Source of the DNA: Malachius bipustulatus
Taxonomy: Eukaryota > Arthropoda > Insecta > Coleoptera > Melyridae
Reading direction: 5' to 3'
Assembly: GCA_910589415.1 (NCBI GenBank)
Contig: OU342639.1
Location: 19,042,268 to 19,106,267 of the forward strand
DNA length: 64,000 nt
This document shows positions 50,334 through 62,879 of this stretch, one piece after another (the stretch's first letter is position 1; the number at the start of each line of letters is the position of its first letter). A program made the position numbers and the translations under genes. The notes beneath the pieces are model-generated. The model saw only the letters and a program-made list of their open reading frames with translations. It was not told the origin of the DNA and did not search any database.

Positions 50334-51081
50334 TATATATTAACATTATAGAACTCTTTTACAAGGTGTATGGTGTATATATGTATACAGTATCATAATT
50401 GCGGTATTTTAGAGCCCTTGCGGAAAAAAATATTTTTAAACTTGACAACAGAAAAAAGTTGACAGCCTCTATAATTTTCCAGTATGCGTAATCTCTGCAA
50501 AAAAAAATGAGTACCTATGCCTAAACCTAGGTAGGTACTTTTACTTTAGGTATTCGTTATTGTATACTGAGATAATGCGGTGTGTTTTCAATTTTTCTGC
50601 AATGTCTCAAAAACTAAAATACAAAAACTTGTGAGAAAAATCCTATTATGGAATCCTCGAAAAGAGCCGTTTTCATTAACACCTAACATAAAAAAAGCAA
50701 AAATTTCTTTTTAAAATTTACTTATTCAAAAATGCTGAAAATTTTGTAGCCCATCACTACATCAAATTTATTTCAAATTTTACTTCGTCGCATGTTTCGG
50801 GATTAAAGGGAGGAATAGAAATGTGTCGATATTTTCACCGAAGATTTGCAAAAAAAAGTTTTTAAGATCTAATTTTTGACCAGGCGCGGAAAGAGATTTT
50901 CTTTATTATGAAAATATCAGCTCGATAACTGTATCCCAGTGGCAAAGGATTTTCCTATTATATACCAAAATCGGTTCTATTTTGTGATTTCTGAGAAATC
51001 GAGGAAAATCTTAAACTATACTGATTTGATTTTTCTCTCCTTATTCACGGTGTATCTTTAATATTGCAAAAAATTAAACCT
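50334..51081. other. Gene-free stretch
   Basis: AT-rich, with no gene or repeat recognised. Confidence 0.35.
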
Positions 51082-52143
51082 CCCAGGCAGCAAGGAATGT
51101 TCACTGAATGTTCCCTAAATGTTCACCGCGAACATTAAACATTGCTCTAATGTTAAACAGACTTTCCGAATATTCAGGCAACGTTCAGATTCTAATGTTC
51201 GTTTTCAGACCTTGAATAAACATTCATTGAACATTAGATACTGAACATTCAAAATGCAATGTTTAATTAACATTCATACAATGTTTAAGATGAAATGTTT
51301 ATTGCACGCAATTACATACAGGTACACTGACATCAGGTAAATAACATATACCAAAAAAAAATTGGAAAATTACATGCTGAAACGAAAATATTTGGCTTAA
51401 AAATTGATAAAAACCAGAATTATATTTATTATAATTATGTATTACAACGAGGTGCTGCGCGCGCAGCTCTCTTGTCTATTGCATTCCCAGTATTCTCTTG
51501 TCTTGTGTCCAATATGTCCGCTATTCTTGGCATTTCATCTTGTTTTTCTAAACTATGAATATACCTATGTATAGGTATAAAAGTCACAATAAATTATCAG
51601 CAAGCTAAGTATTTTATGCTTGTCTGGTCGGAGAGAGAAGGTGCAGAGAGTGATGCAAACTAATCTAATTCTTCATCCCAGGTATTATAGGTAGGTAGGT
51701 ATTATGATGTAGACAGGAAGAAGAAAAACAACACGGAAGAGCAAATGTGACCTTATAATAATAATAATAATTTATATTGTTCACTGATGGATTGATAAAT
51801 GGAATACACCTACATAGTAATAAGTATTATTTTTTTCAGCTTTTCAGCTCCATATAGGTAATACAATTCTTAGTGATGATCAGTTTGATAAAAAAAAAAC
51901 AAACATTCACTCAACATTTAAAACTAATATTCATTGAATGTTTACGAATCTGTCGTTTTTCACATTGGCTGAATGTTCATTTTTGAATGTTCAGTAAACA
52001 TTCATTTATAAATGTTCACTAAAGCTTAAATCTGAACATTCACTGAACATTTAAAACTAACCTTCATTGAATGTTCACGAATCTGTCGTTTCTAACATTG
52101 GCTGAATGTTCATTTTTAACAAAATGTTCGATTGCTGCCTGGG
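51082..52143. mobile_element. Non-autonomous DNA element with AATGTTC subterminal repeats
   Basis: The ends read CCCAGGCAGCAA on both strands. Within about 250 bases of each end the motif AATGTTC or its complement GAACATT occurs more than ten times. Such dense subterminal motifs are typical of transposase-binding arrays. The target duplication is unclear, so the superfamily is open. No transposase is present. Confidence 0.65.
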
Positions 52144-53415
52144 CTTGATCAAAAACAAACAAAAAAAATTTCCATTAATGTATACCTATGTCCGCACCGT
52201 TTTTGAGATACAGGGTGTCAAAATAAGATCATTTTTCCAGTTTTTTAACGGCAAGAACCGTTTGCCGTTTGAGATACGCAGAACTCACCTTTTTGTACAT
52301 GTTTTATCATTGATATTAGCAGATGTTTTTAATAACAGTTCAGTTTTTTTCATGTGTCATTTGCGGAAATTTCAGAAATGAGAGACTTTTTTTGCCCTTC
52401 ATGTTCCGACACACACGTCTTGAAACATCCAAAGCGAGTTTTTCATAGTATAAATGACAATTTTTCTCGGAAACCGCTCACATTAGCAATTATGACCTTT
52501 ATGATAAAAATACTGGCGGTTAAAATTGCGCTTTTAAAATATCAATTTGCCCATTATCGTAGATATTAGGGGCAAAAAATGTAATCATTTTTTCAATCGA
52601 TTTTCTCATTAACCGCTTTCGTTGTACACTGCCATCAACTTTAAAAATTGCGATTTTCACTTGTTTATAACTCACAAACTTCTGAATTTAAACATCAACA
52701 CTGTAAAAACTAATCATATTTTTTCTTCTCAGACAATCTAAAAATTCAATAACATACAGTGTGACCCATTTGTTCTTGAAACACCCTGTAGAATCTTAAG
52801 TTATGGTGCGATTTTAAAGAAATTTCTTTTAAATCATAGAGCTTGATAAACTATATTTTGGGAGCAAAAACCGTCTCATTCCTACAAAATCCAGGGCCTA
52901 CTAGATCAGTGTTTACTTGTAAAATCTCAAAAATTCATATTAGCGATTTTTTTAGAAAAAAAACTGTGCACGCTACTGGATTCACCAGCCCTCAAAACGG
53001 TACTGTACTAAATTTTATTGGAAATGTCAGAGTAATAATGATCTTGCAGTTATTTTAAGAAATTCATAATAGAACTCCGAATTTTCATTAATTTATTCGA
53101 AAAGGTCAAGAGAGACAAAATAGAAATTGTTCGTATAGTTGGTGGATAATGTAGGTACTTTAATTTTTTAATTATAATTTTTTATTTATTTATTTATCTT
53201 TTTAATTTTTTTTTTATATTTTTACTTTTTTTTTACTTTTTTTAATTTTAATTTTTACTTATGATAGCTTTTGACCTTTTTCAAATTATTTTATGAAAAT
53301 TCGGAGTATTATTATGAATTTCTAAAATAACTACAAGATCCTTTTTACTCTGACATTTTCAATAAAATTTAGTACAGTACCGTTTTGAGGGCTGGTGAAT
53401 CCCGTGGCGTGCCCA

Positions 53416-53606
53416 TAGTGTTGCCGCGAGACGAGACTGGGCGAGACTTGGGGTCAGTCTCGTCTCGTCTCGTCACCTCGAGACGAGACCAGAAGCCAGT
53501 CTCGGTCTCGACATACTCAGTTTCGTCTCGTCTCGTCTCGTCTCGTCTGGTCTCGTCTGGTCTCGTCTGGTCTCGTCTGGTCTCGTCTGGTCTCGTCAAG
53601 TATTGA
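53416..53606. repeat. GAGAC/GTCTC subterminal array, left end
   Basis: Short tandem units of the type GTCTCGTCTG and GTCTCGTCTC form the left end of the hAT-type element. Open frames read here (MTRPDETRRDQTRPDE on the minus strand) are artefacts of the repeat. Confidence 0.85.
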
Positions 53607-53610
53607 CATA

Positions 53611-54246
53611 CAGGGTGTTTTATAACGTCCGCATAATATTAGCACCACGCGATTCTACATCAAAAACAGAACATAAAGTTTTAATACCGTTTAGCTCTTA
53701 GACCTCAAATAACGATGTTATCAACCATTGTAGTTTAAATTTGAAGTTTTTCAATACTCAAAAATATTGCTTAATATTATTAAAAAATTCTTAAGTAAGA
53801 AGTAAAATGGCAAAATTATCCAAAATTTTAGATTTTTTTTGGTAAAAATGGTTTTAATTAACATTTCAAAACTAGGAATTATTTGATTTCCTGAGTTCCA
53901 ATCAATATTTCAACTGCGCGTTTTAATTATTGTTGAATAAAAAATTGAAAAAATAAAAAATCTGTAAAAAATTGCATCATTGAGTGACACGTCGCAGCAT
54001 GACATTTGCCTTGTTGCACATTTTTTCGATTACATAGCAACGGCACACCATACCAGTTAGGTGACTTCACGTCTAAGTTATCTTAATTTTTATACCAGCG
54101 CCAGTGTAGCAAAATTTAAGAACATTAAATTGTCCATATCTTAAAATCTGTGTACATCAAGTAAAAACTGTTAAGGACTTTTTTGTTCTGTTTTTGATGT
54201 AGAATCGCGTGGTGCTAATATTATGCGGGCGTTATAATACACCCTG
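53611..54246 (+). mobile_element. Family B TA-flanked foldback, copy 2
   Basis: This is the second copy of the family at 49683-50333, in opposite orientation, with TA on each side. It lies within the hAT-type element, so it inserted later or was carried along. Confidence 0.8.
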
Positions 54247-56994
54247 TATGTAATAGCATGTAAAAATCATACCCTATATTAGCTAGGTCCTATAAATTCT
54301 AGGACATTTAGTCTGCACAAACACTATCGGTACACACAAAAAAAATGCCTTATATTGTTCCTATTGCACAAACAAATTCTATAAACTAACACTAAAAAGT
54401 CTGAATTGTTTGTAAAAGAAAGTTTTTTCAAAAGCACGGCATCTGCAATTCAAAATGATAATGATAATAATAGGTACATATCATAGAAAGTCGGGTACTT
54501 ATTTAGTTGAAAAATTGATTTTTTTTTATAAAGTCAATATAGGTGGTTGAAAATAACATTATACATATAATACTGGTAGGGGTAGGTAATTCTTATGTTA
54601 TATAAAGAGAATAGGTATTGTTATGGTTCGCAGGGACTGTGCTTTCTCTACTCTTTTTTGAAAATTTATTTTCCTCTCTGATTCCCTCTTACCATAAACA
54701 ATTTATTTATTTAGGGGGCCTTTCTTTTTTAAAAACTAATAAAAGTTTAGTCTGTATGAGACCTCTATTACTCAGAGTGAGTTCAAGTACGTTTTTTTTA
54801 TAAATTTTCATAACCTATAAACCTCTATTGAAACTCAATTTAAATTTGTTTGGGTTTTATTACAATAAAAATTTTCCAAACAATAACACTTACAACAACT
54901 AACTTAAAAATAACTTAAAATTACTCACAGTTTGTTCCCTTATTGAATCTTCTTCGTCACTGACCTTCTGTCATTAATTTTTGACAGAAGTCCCTCGTAG
55001 GTTAACGAAAGGAATAACCCACGGAATCAGCTGTTGAACAAAGCTTGAAGTCAACTCTAGTAGCCTTGCTGTTTGTGTGTCAGCAATTTCAATGTAGATC
55101 TCTGCACGGATATATCCAATTCGCTGCTACGTTTTTCTATCTTCAATGTCAAAATCGCAGAATCCAAATCGCTGCACGGCTGTACCCAAATCAAACTGCA
55201 ATTGTCAGCTGCCTGCTAGCCAAATCTCCGCACGGCTGTATCCAAATCTAATTGCAGTTGTCAGCTACCAGCTAACCAAATCTCTCCTTCTAACCTATAT
55301 GTTTCTTCTTGCAGTCAGCTACGGCCTCTGTTCTTTTCCAAATTATTGATGTTCGAAAATTTTCACGATGTTCACGATGTTTACGATGTTTGGTTATGAT
55401 TTCGTGGTCTACACTGATTAACTTGTGTTTTAGGAATCTCCTCGGATAATCGTTGTTTTTCTATTTATAGTTTTTCTTGTAACTATGTAAATTCGATTGT
55501 TATCTGCTTGACAACATATTATTTCTCACTATGACAGCGGATAATTTTTGTATTTTCCTTCCAATCAACATCTATGAAATTCATTTCTCTTCTGGAGTAC
55601 AACACACAAAATCCTCTTTGGACATGTTATGTTTTCCCCCTTCTAACAGCCAATTTCCCTGCTACTAGAGTTGCTGTTCTTTTCTTCCAAATTGTGACTT
55701 TTAATCATTTTATGCTTGACATTTCTCCCATACACTCTAGCTAACTTATTCTAATTATTCTAATTATTTTAGAAAAACTATTCTATGACATTTCACCTTA
55801 TTATTACATTATTTTCTAATCTACTGTCCCAAACAAATCTAAATATTCTGTTCCAATAGAACTTTTCCAAAAACTAAAGACTATTTTTCTTGAAAGAAAA
55901 AGAAACTATTTCTTTGTAAATAAGCTTATTGAGCCTTTTATAACAGTATATAGTTTTCTATAGGTATATTTCCTGTGTTCTAGAAATATATGTATTCTAC
56001 ATCATTTTATTTTGAATTGGTTTGAATATCGTAAAAATAAATTATATGTATTGTTGTCAAAACCGAACCAGACCCGAAGGCTTGTAAGAAGGACTAACGG
56101 AAAAAGTAGTCTAGAAATAATATAACAAAATACAATAGATGAAGAAGGCTGATTCTTTCTTATGATGGGACCACAAAGGGCAGTAAATTTCTTAAAAATA
56201 TCAACATCTGTTGATTTTATTGCTACTTTGTTATATTTTTCTTAAAGTTTCACAACTGCCGATGAACCGAATTTGCTACTTTGCCAGTTTCAGTTTAGTT
56301 GATCTTCGTCTGTACGGATACGTACCGCAGTCTGTGTTTACAGTTTACAAACGGCTTTTTTTATACATTTTAAAATTAATTTTTTGTTATTTACCCCACT
56401 TATATAGTGAAGTCTTAGACTATATTAATTAATAGTCTAAGAGTGAAGTGGATAATTCGTGCGCTTTTGTGTTGCGGTTTTTTTTGTTTTGAAAAAACAC
56501 TTAATTACTTGTGAAGAATCGTGAAAGGTTAATTAATTATTTAGGTATGTATTTACTATAAATATTTATTCATGTGTCAAATTATTATATTCATCTTACG
56601 ACTTGATATTAATCTTACTTTTGTGCTTATAAATAAAATTATTTTAGCAATATTAGAGTATCTACCTATTCTAGTTTTTCAATGATTTTAATATTTTCTT
56701 AAAGCTTCTAATGACTGGTTTCATTTACTTGCTTCTGATGTAAAATTTATCTCATACCGTAAAACATCTATCACCAAATTTTCACGTTCGTACCTTTACA
56801 ATTTTTCAAGATATTTTGAAAAACAAATTTTTAAGTCTCATCTTTGCCACCCTGTATCTTTTTTATTATCAAGATTTTGTTAGAGCAAGTAGTGTCAGAT
56901 CGTAATATTTTTAAACCAAAAATCTCTCATTTCACCACGGACCATTACTTACGGAACACCCTGTATTTAGTTCACTCATCACTCAATATATATA
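54247..56994. other. Interior of the hAT-type element, no transposase seen
   Basis: No ORF resembles a hAT dimerisation domain or RNase H fold. A short direct repeat (GCACGGCTGTA(T/C)CCAAATC) occurs at about 55170-55250. An AACACCCTGTATTTAG end lies near 56956. Confidence 0.45.
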
Positions 56995-57550
56995 CAGGGT
57001 GTTGATTTTCAAAGCGGGCCATCCGTTTAAACTGACAGAAATGGTTTTGGTATCAAAATGAAGCTAAAATTATTGCGCATAACGCTTGACATGAGAAATT
57101 AATTTAATTTCACGTTGTTTTCTAAAATTCTTCAGTAAAAATTCAAGTAATTGTTAATGTTTAATTTAATCACAAAATAGCATGCCTTGCCTAAACAATA
57201 ATGACGTTTCTACGTTTTGACAATCCAATAATAGAACCAGACTTTATTCTTACCTACTGACTTATAAATTTTTATTATTGGATTGTCGAAACGTAGAAAC
57301 GTCATTATTGTTTAGGCAAGGCATACTATTTTGTGATTAAACATTAACAATTACTTGAATTTTTACTGAAGAATTTTAGAAAACAACGTGAAATTAAATT
57401 AATTTCTGATGGCAAGCGTTATGCGCAATAATTTTAGCTTCATTTTGATACCAAAACCATTTCTGTCAGTTTAAACGGCGAGCAGGAATCCTCAAAAACC
57501 ACTTTCGCAATGCTAATCCCCTATGGCCCGCTTTGAAAATCAACACCCTG
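56995..57550. mobile_element. Family C near-perfect foldback
   Basis: The arms at 56995 to about 57231 and about 57271-57550 are almost exact reverse complements around a spacer of about 40 bases. The right arm has about 45 extra bases (57480-57525). The ends are CAGGGTGTTGATTTTC on both strands, with TA outside. Confidence 0.85.
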
Positions 57551-58189
57551 TATATATATATATATATATTTCGTATGAATTATTACATTTTAAATTAGAA
57601 GGATGATGTGGATATTATTTATAAAGTACAATATTGTAAAATTTTCATCAGTGTGGGGGGTAGAACGGTTTAATTATTATTGTTATTAAAATAATTATTT
57701 AACTGAATATTTAAAACGAGAAACTATTGAGATTGCAGTACTATCAACAAAAAAGCGACCACGCAAGTTTGATCATCTTCATGAAAAATAGTTGTAGAAA
57801 ATATTTTAGTTTTTATTTTTTTCATACTCACTATTTAAAAAATACAAAAATTCGTAAGCAGTGTATTATTAATTGACAAAAAAGCGTTAAAAAATTAAAA
57901 TCTATTTACGTCCTAATAAAAAAAAGTTTGGGTTATTCTAACCTCCCAGTTGCCACTCCGTTAAAGATTGAAATATTAGTGTATTTTTTAATAAAAAAAT
58001 ACACTATTGAGGACGACATCACTTTTCGAAAATCACCCAAACTCATCAAATGTCCACCGATCATGACCCCCAGATCACGAAAAAGTGGTTTTCCAAAATT
58101 CACCTGCCCACGATATATATATATATATATATATATATTTCTCCAAAAACGCGAAATTTCGATTTTCAAAACGCTCCTGTAGCTTTATT

Positions 58190-59720
58190 TTTGAAGATTA
58201 GTAAACGAAATTTTGGATCCTTATAAAGCTTTGGAATGATTTTAGATTTTCGTTGAAAAAATATCCAAAAGTCGAATCACTTCTACAGGGTGTCCCTTCA
58301 AAATTCCCGCAATCCGGTTCTTGTGGTATCATTTCAGGTCGCAGTTTTCAATCTAAAAGGCTGAAATTTTTGTGGGAGTAAGATATCCACAAGGAGTGGT
58401 CTGGTATTGCACTTGACCAAAATCGGCCAAGCCGTTTCAAAATGGCAGCCATTTGAATTTTTTGAAAATTTGCTATTTTTTGAGCCACTGTATGAGCATG
58501 ATGGCAATAAAACTTTGAAATAAAATTCACAAGATTGGAAGAAAACTATTTGAAATTTGAATTAAAGCAATAAAATTGGCATTATTTTTATTAATAAGCC
58601 AGTGGCGTGGGTAGAAAAAGGGTAAAAATGTCTAAATTTCTATAACCGTTTATGAGTTCATTTTTAAAGAAATTGAACTGAAATTTTCACAGTAGGCAAG
58701 TACACTAATATCCTTTAACCCTTAAAAGTTTCAAGAAGTAAATAAGAAAAATGACGGAGATATTAATATTTTTTCATATGATGTTTATTTCTGTAAAATT
58801 TTAAAACCGCTGCTGTAGCTTCATATACATATTTAAGGATTAGTGAACGAATTTTTTTACCCTTGTGAAACTTCGAAATGATATTTGATTTTCGTAAAAA
58901 AAATTTCCTAAAGCTGCGTTACTTCTACAGGGTGTCCCTCCAAATTAAAAACAAAAACCGTCTATGAGGCACGGTTTCTGGTCGCAGTTTTCAATCTAGG
59001 GGGCTGAAATTTTTTTATGAGTAAGACAGCCGCAAGGAGCGTCTGGTTCTGTATTTGAGTAAAATCGAGCCGTTTCAAAATGGCGGCCTTTTCAATTTTA
59101 GAAAAAATTGCCAAAATTTGAACCCCTATACCTACCTACCTATAAGCAAGTTAGAAAAACAAATTTAAACCAAATTAACACGATTGGAAGAAAATTATTT
59201 TAAATTTGAGTTAATGCAGTAAAATTTGCATATTTTTCATTAATAAGCCAGTGGCGTGGGTAGGAAAAGGGTAAAAATGGCTAAATTTCTATAACCGTTT
59301 ATTAGCCTTTTTTGAAGGAATTGAGCTGAAGTTTTTCCAGTAGACAGTTTTAACATGATGTTTATTCCTCTAAAATTTCAAATTTTCGGTTTTCAAAATT
59401 CCCCTTTCACTTTTTGCGAATTTATTAAAGGTAGTGTAAAGAATAGTTTTTTAAGTAAAGTTAGCCAGTGGCGGACACAGGAAAAGGAAAAAAAATTAAA
59501 TTTGCCGATTTTTTTTTATTTTGTTAAATTTAAAAATCCATTCTAAGGCACGTGTCCAAACTAAATGAAATGAAATTTTCTCAGTAAACCACTATGCTAA
59601 TATGACCTGACTATGGAAAATTTCAGAAATCCCATTTAAAAAGCGGTGAAAATATTGATAATTGAATCGCATAAAAATACACTATTTCTGCGATTGATGC
59701 GCAAGAAGGTTTTTTTTATT
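58190..59720. repeat. Family F repeat units inside the hAT-type element
   Basis: Two units of about 645 bases share CAGTTTTCAATCTA, GCCGTTTCAAAATGGC and AAGCCAGTGGCGTGGGTAG with the array at 27990-30400. There is a preceding (AT)n run at 58113-58137. Non-coding. Confidence 0.65.
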
Positions 59721-59744
59721 TTAATCCCTATCCCTAAAAAACAC

Positions 59745-59913
59745 GAGACCAGTCGAGAGTCTCGGCGAGACTAGACGAGAGTCTCGGCGAGACTCGTAGA
59801 TGGTCTCGTCTCGTCGAGACTAGACGAGACGAGACTCGATACCGGTCTCGTCTCGAAAATACGAGACGAGACGAGACCACACGAGACTAGTCTCGAGTCT
59901 CGCGGCATCACTA
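59745..59913. repeat. GAGAC subterminal array, right end
   Basis: GAGACTAGACGAGA-type units form the right end of the hAT-type element, ending TCGCGGCATCACTA. Confidence 0.85.
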
Positions 59914-60129
59914 CGTGCCCAGTTTTTTTCTAAAAACATCGCTAATATGAATTTTTGAGATTTTACAAGTAAACACTGATCTAGTAGACCTTGGATTTTG
60001 TAGGAATGAGACGCTTTTTGCTCCCAAAATATAGTTTATCAAGCTCTATGATTTAAAAGAAATTTCTTTAAAATCGCACCATAAATAAAGATTCTACAGG
60101 GTGTTTCAAGAACAAATGGGTCACACTGT

Positions 60130-60600
60130 AGGTGACAAGTGAAAATCGTCATTTTTGAAGTTCAAGGCCCTGTATATACAACGAAAATGGCTGAAGATAG
60201 AGAAAAACGGCTTACATGTCCCTATTTTAACTTTTAATGCACTATCCTATGGTATAGAAACATTTGTACTTTCTTTGATTTTTTTATTTGTCGACGCGTG
60301 GAGAAATCTCAGAATTTTTCAAATTTTTTATCACCCTGTATAAACATTTCATCTACATCATTTGATAGTACATGAAAAGTTAAAATAGGGACATGTAAGC
60401 CGTTTTTCTCTATCTTGAGCCGTTTTCCTTGTACAGGGCCTTGAACTTGAAAAATGACGATTTTCACTTGTTTATAACTCACAAACTTCTGAATTTAAAC
60501 ACCAACTGTAAAAGCCAATCTTCTTTTTTCTTCCCAGGCAATCTAAAAATGCAATAACATAGGAGCATTCCATTTAAAAAAACATAACTTTGATATGTTT
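60130..60600 (-). repeat. Family G repeat, copy 3, foldback form
   Basis: The sequence from ACAAGTGAAAATCGTC to the CGACGCGTGGAG centre is followed by its near reverse complement, ending AACATAGGAGCATTCC. It shares these blocks with 22172-22690 and 26300-26820. Confidence 0.6.
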
Positions 60601-62059
60601 CATGCTTTTGGGACACCTGTACATTATGAATATAATTTTAAAAAGTACCTCTGCCGGGTCTCTATCCACTCCAAAAATAAAAAAATCCAAAAATCCAGAG
60701 ACACGGCCATAAACTTCCGTGGCGTATACCGTGAATAACCCTGTATATATAGAACAATTATTTCCAACATGAGCAAGATATTGACATTTATATGATCTAA
60801 CAGCCAATTTCGAATATCTATAAACGTCCGCTATCCCATCACCAATCAAAGGGTAAAGAGCCACGTCCTAGAAATGTGCTTCTAACTCAATCAAAGCGGT
60901 TCTAGATTCTAGATGGAACGCTTCCGATGTGTTTAGTAAATACGTGTGCAAATTTGGGCAAAGGTCAGGAGAATTGGTTCTGGTTTAGTCTATATCGTAC
61001 GTAAAGCACCTCGACGTCACTTCATAGAGGGACGCGGTGGCAACCGTTCATTAAATTAAAGCCCCTTTCAATACATGCATATACCCTTGCCATTGGCTAC
61101 TGAATAAACGATCCCCGAATTCACTAAAGGAGCTCACTTCTACCAGTGATTGTCAATAATACGCTTGTGCTACTTGGGTTTTTCTCCATCACTTCAATCT
61201 CATAGTAAAATTCATGAAAATATCTAGCAGTCAAAATTTACACTTCTATATAGCGAAAACTTCCCCCTCGTTAGGTTAGGAAGATCAACGTAGATATGTC
61301 AAGAAACCTTTCAAATGTTACCGAAATATAAGGGGTGAGTTAATTGTCCAAGGAGAGAAATTAATATACATCCGGAGCTGCAGTTCTGATGTTATTACCA
61401 AGAGCAGATGACTAGAGAATATTATTTAATGTGCTAATCCGTGCAGTTTAGAATCCCTGGACTGAGTCGAGTCGACACCAGCACGCTGCAAATTAGCGCC
61501 CATCACATTTCATCCATTTACCGCATCGCTATATGCATCAATTGCGTCCCCGACTCTCCCTCAGGAACTGTCCTGCTTCCCTTCTCGTACTAGTGTTCAT
61601 CAGTTACCACCACCGATATCACTAATTGCTCCTAGATATATTATTGATAACCGACGACCTCTGAATCCTCTAAATTGCCCATTGTACTAAAATGAGGACA
61701 TTTTCACAATAATTGTCAGAACTTATTGCCTGCACACGTAGGTAGGGATATCCATTTAGTAATGGAAATTTATACAATCCGCCCGTTATACAAGCGTTGT
61801 TGATGGGACTGGGAGTTGACGATATCAGTGCAGGAATTGACATTGTTTCCACACAACTATTGAACATCAGACCGACGAGGTTTGAGCAGAAATTCCATCG
61901 CTTTCAATTGAAAATTTTATTGTTTCGCCATTATTCCGATGGGATGCACCATTTCATGAAATTGGATAAATCGGTCACAAAATGATACCAACATAAATTT
62001 CCATTTCCAACTACTTATAAAATTCTCATCTGGTCATCTTCCGACAGCAAATAGGGAAC
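60601..62059. other. Stretch without a confident gene
   Basis: GC content is slightly higher than in the surroundings and known repeat families are fewer. One minus-strand block (60649-60867) is open with splice-like borders but overlaps transposon-like ends. No gene is called. Confidence 0.35.
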
Positions 62060-62290
62060 TTTACCTTACCTTAGAGCAAGAGCTTCTATACAATTTTTGG
62101 AAGGCATCGACGTTCATCTCCCGATCTATCCACAATTGAACATATTATGGGATATGATGGGAAGAAAGTTTGGGCAATTATGGCATTCCTCTTATAACAA
62201 CTTAGAGGATTAACGCTTGACTTTGCCAGAGGCATATAGAATGATCTTCCGCAAGCTGCCATGTCGAAAAAATATAATGAAGGTCAACTA
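62060..62290 (+). pseudogene. Tc1-like transposase relic
   Basis: Frames in turn give RARASIQFLEGI, then RRSSPDLSTIEHI, then WDMMGRKFGQLW and LTLPEAYRMIFRKLP. SPDLSTIEHIWD is the region of the third catalytic residue (Glu) of Tc1-type DD34E transposases, which is followed by a DMMGRR-like stretch. Two frameshifts break it, and the earlier part of the protein was not found. Confidence 0.6.
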
Positions 62291-62379
62291 ATAATTAATA
62301 ATTTTTGTGGTTGCGCTTTTTAATTAGGTGCAGCATATTATTGAGAATTAGTGTCATATACATAGTAAAATGTATATAG

Positions 62380-62580
62380 CTACTGCGGGTAGTCGTCTAA
62401 TCCCATCTCTGAATAGCAGAAATCCATTGAACGAACTATAGATAAGTAATAAAGGCGCCTATCATCCAAATGAAATCCTGATGAAGTTACTAATCCAAAT
62501 AAAAGTCTGCCGACCTGTCGGCTCATTATAAAGCTCTGAAAGAGCTCATCTGTAGACACACTGCGAGTTACGACGGGCAT
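62380..62580 (-). CDS. Small unassigned open reading frame
   Basis: A 66-codon frame (MPVVTRSVSTDELFQSFIMS to SMDFCYSEMGLDDYPQ) lies in a repeat-poor stretch. No family is recognised and no splice partner was found. It could be a small exon or chance. Confidence 0.15.
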   Translation of the reverse strand: MPVVTRSVSTDELFQSFIMSRQVGRLLFGLVTSSGFHLDDRRLYYLSIVRSMDFCYSEMGLDDYPQ

Positions 62581-62879
62581 AGTAAACTATCACCTATCAT
62601 TTATAATTGAACCCGAACGCCGTCAATAACAATTTAGGTACGCCCTAGGCCGCTGCCTGTCCCAGCCAGAAGACTAATAAATAGATAAGGATCGCAGCTT
62701 TTATATACGATGATACAAAAAGCATTCATTTGAGTAAACACCCCACTCCTTTTCTGCATTGTCATAATCATAACGGTCACGGAAACACTTTGCCCATCTA
62801 CTATTAATCCGACAATTCGTTATTTTGCTTTTATAAAATATGTCTTCTTATAACATTAGGTAGGTATATAACATATATA

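Larger units (their letters stand above)
53416..59913. mobile_element. 6.5-kb hAT-type element with GAGAC-rich ends
   Basis: The ends are TAGTGTTGCCGCGAGAC and, reversed, TAGTGATGCCGCGAGAC. An exact 8-bp duplication CGTGCCCA flanks it (53408-53415 and 59914-59921), the hallmark of hAT transposons. About 170-190 bases at each end are packed with GAGAC/GTCTC repeats. The interior shows no recognisable hAT transposase; it carries family B and C foldbacks and a family F repeat array. It is therefore non-autonomous or badly decayed. Confidence 0.8.
52757..60128. mobile_element. Family E foldback, split by a hAT-type insertion
   Basis: The left end CAGTGTGACCCATTTG (52757) matches the reverse of the right end CAAATGGGTCACACTG (60128), with TA outside both. 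The left arm runs to about 53095, a spacer to 53283, and the right arm resumes at 53284-53415 and 59922-60128. Without the insertion the element would be about 870 bases. Confidence 0.75.

Noticed and set aside
53369..53606. Arg/Asp/Glu/Thr-rich reading frames on both strands
   Set aside because: Pure translation of the GAGAC/GTCTC simple array.
60649..60867. Open 73-codon minus-strand block with acceptor and donor, phase 0 at both ends
   Set aside because: It overlaps sequence that looks like transposon ends (AACCCTGTATATAT inside) and adjoins family G; no recognisable protein family.
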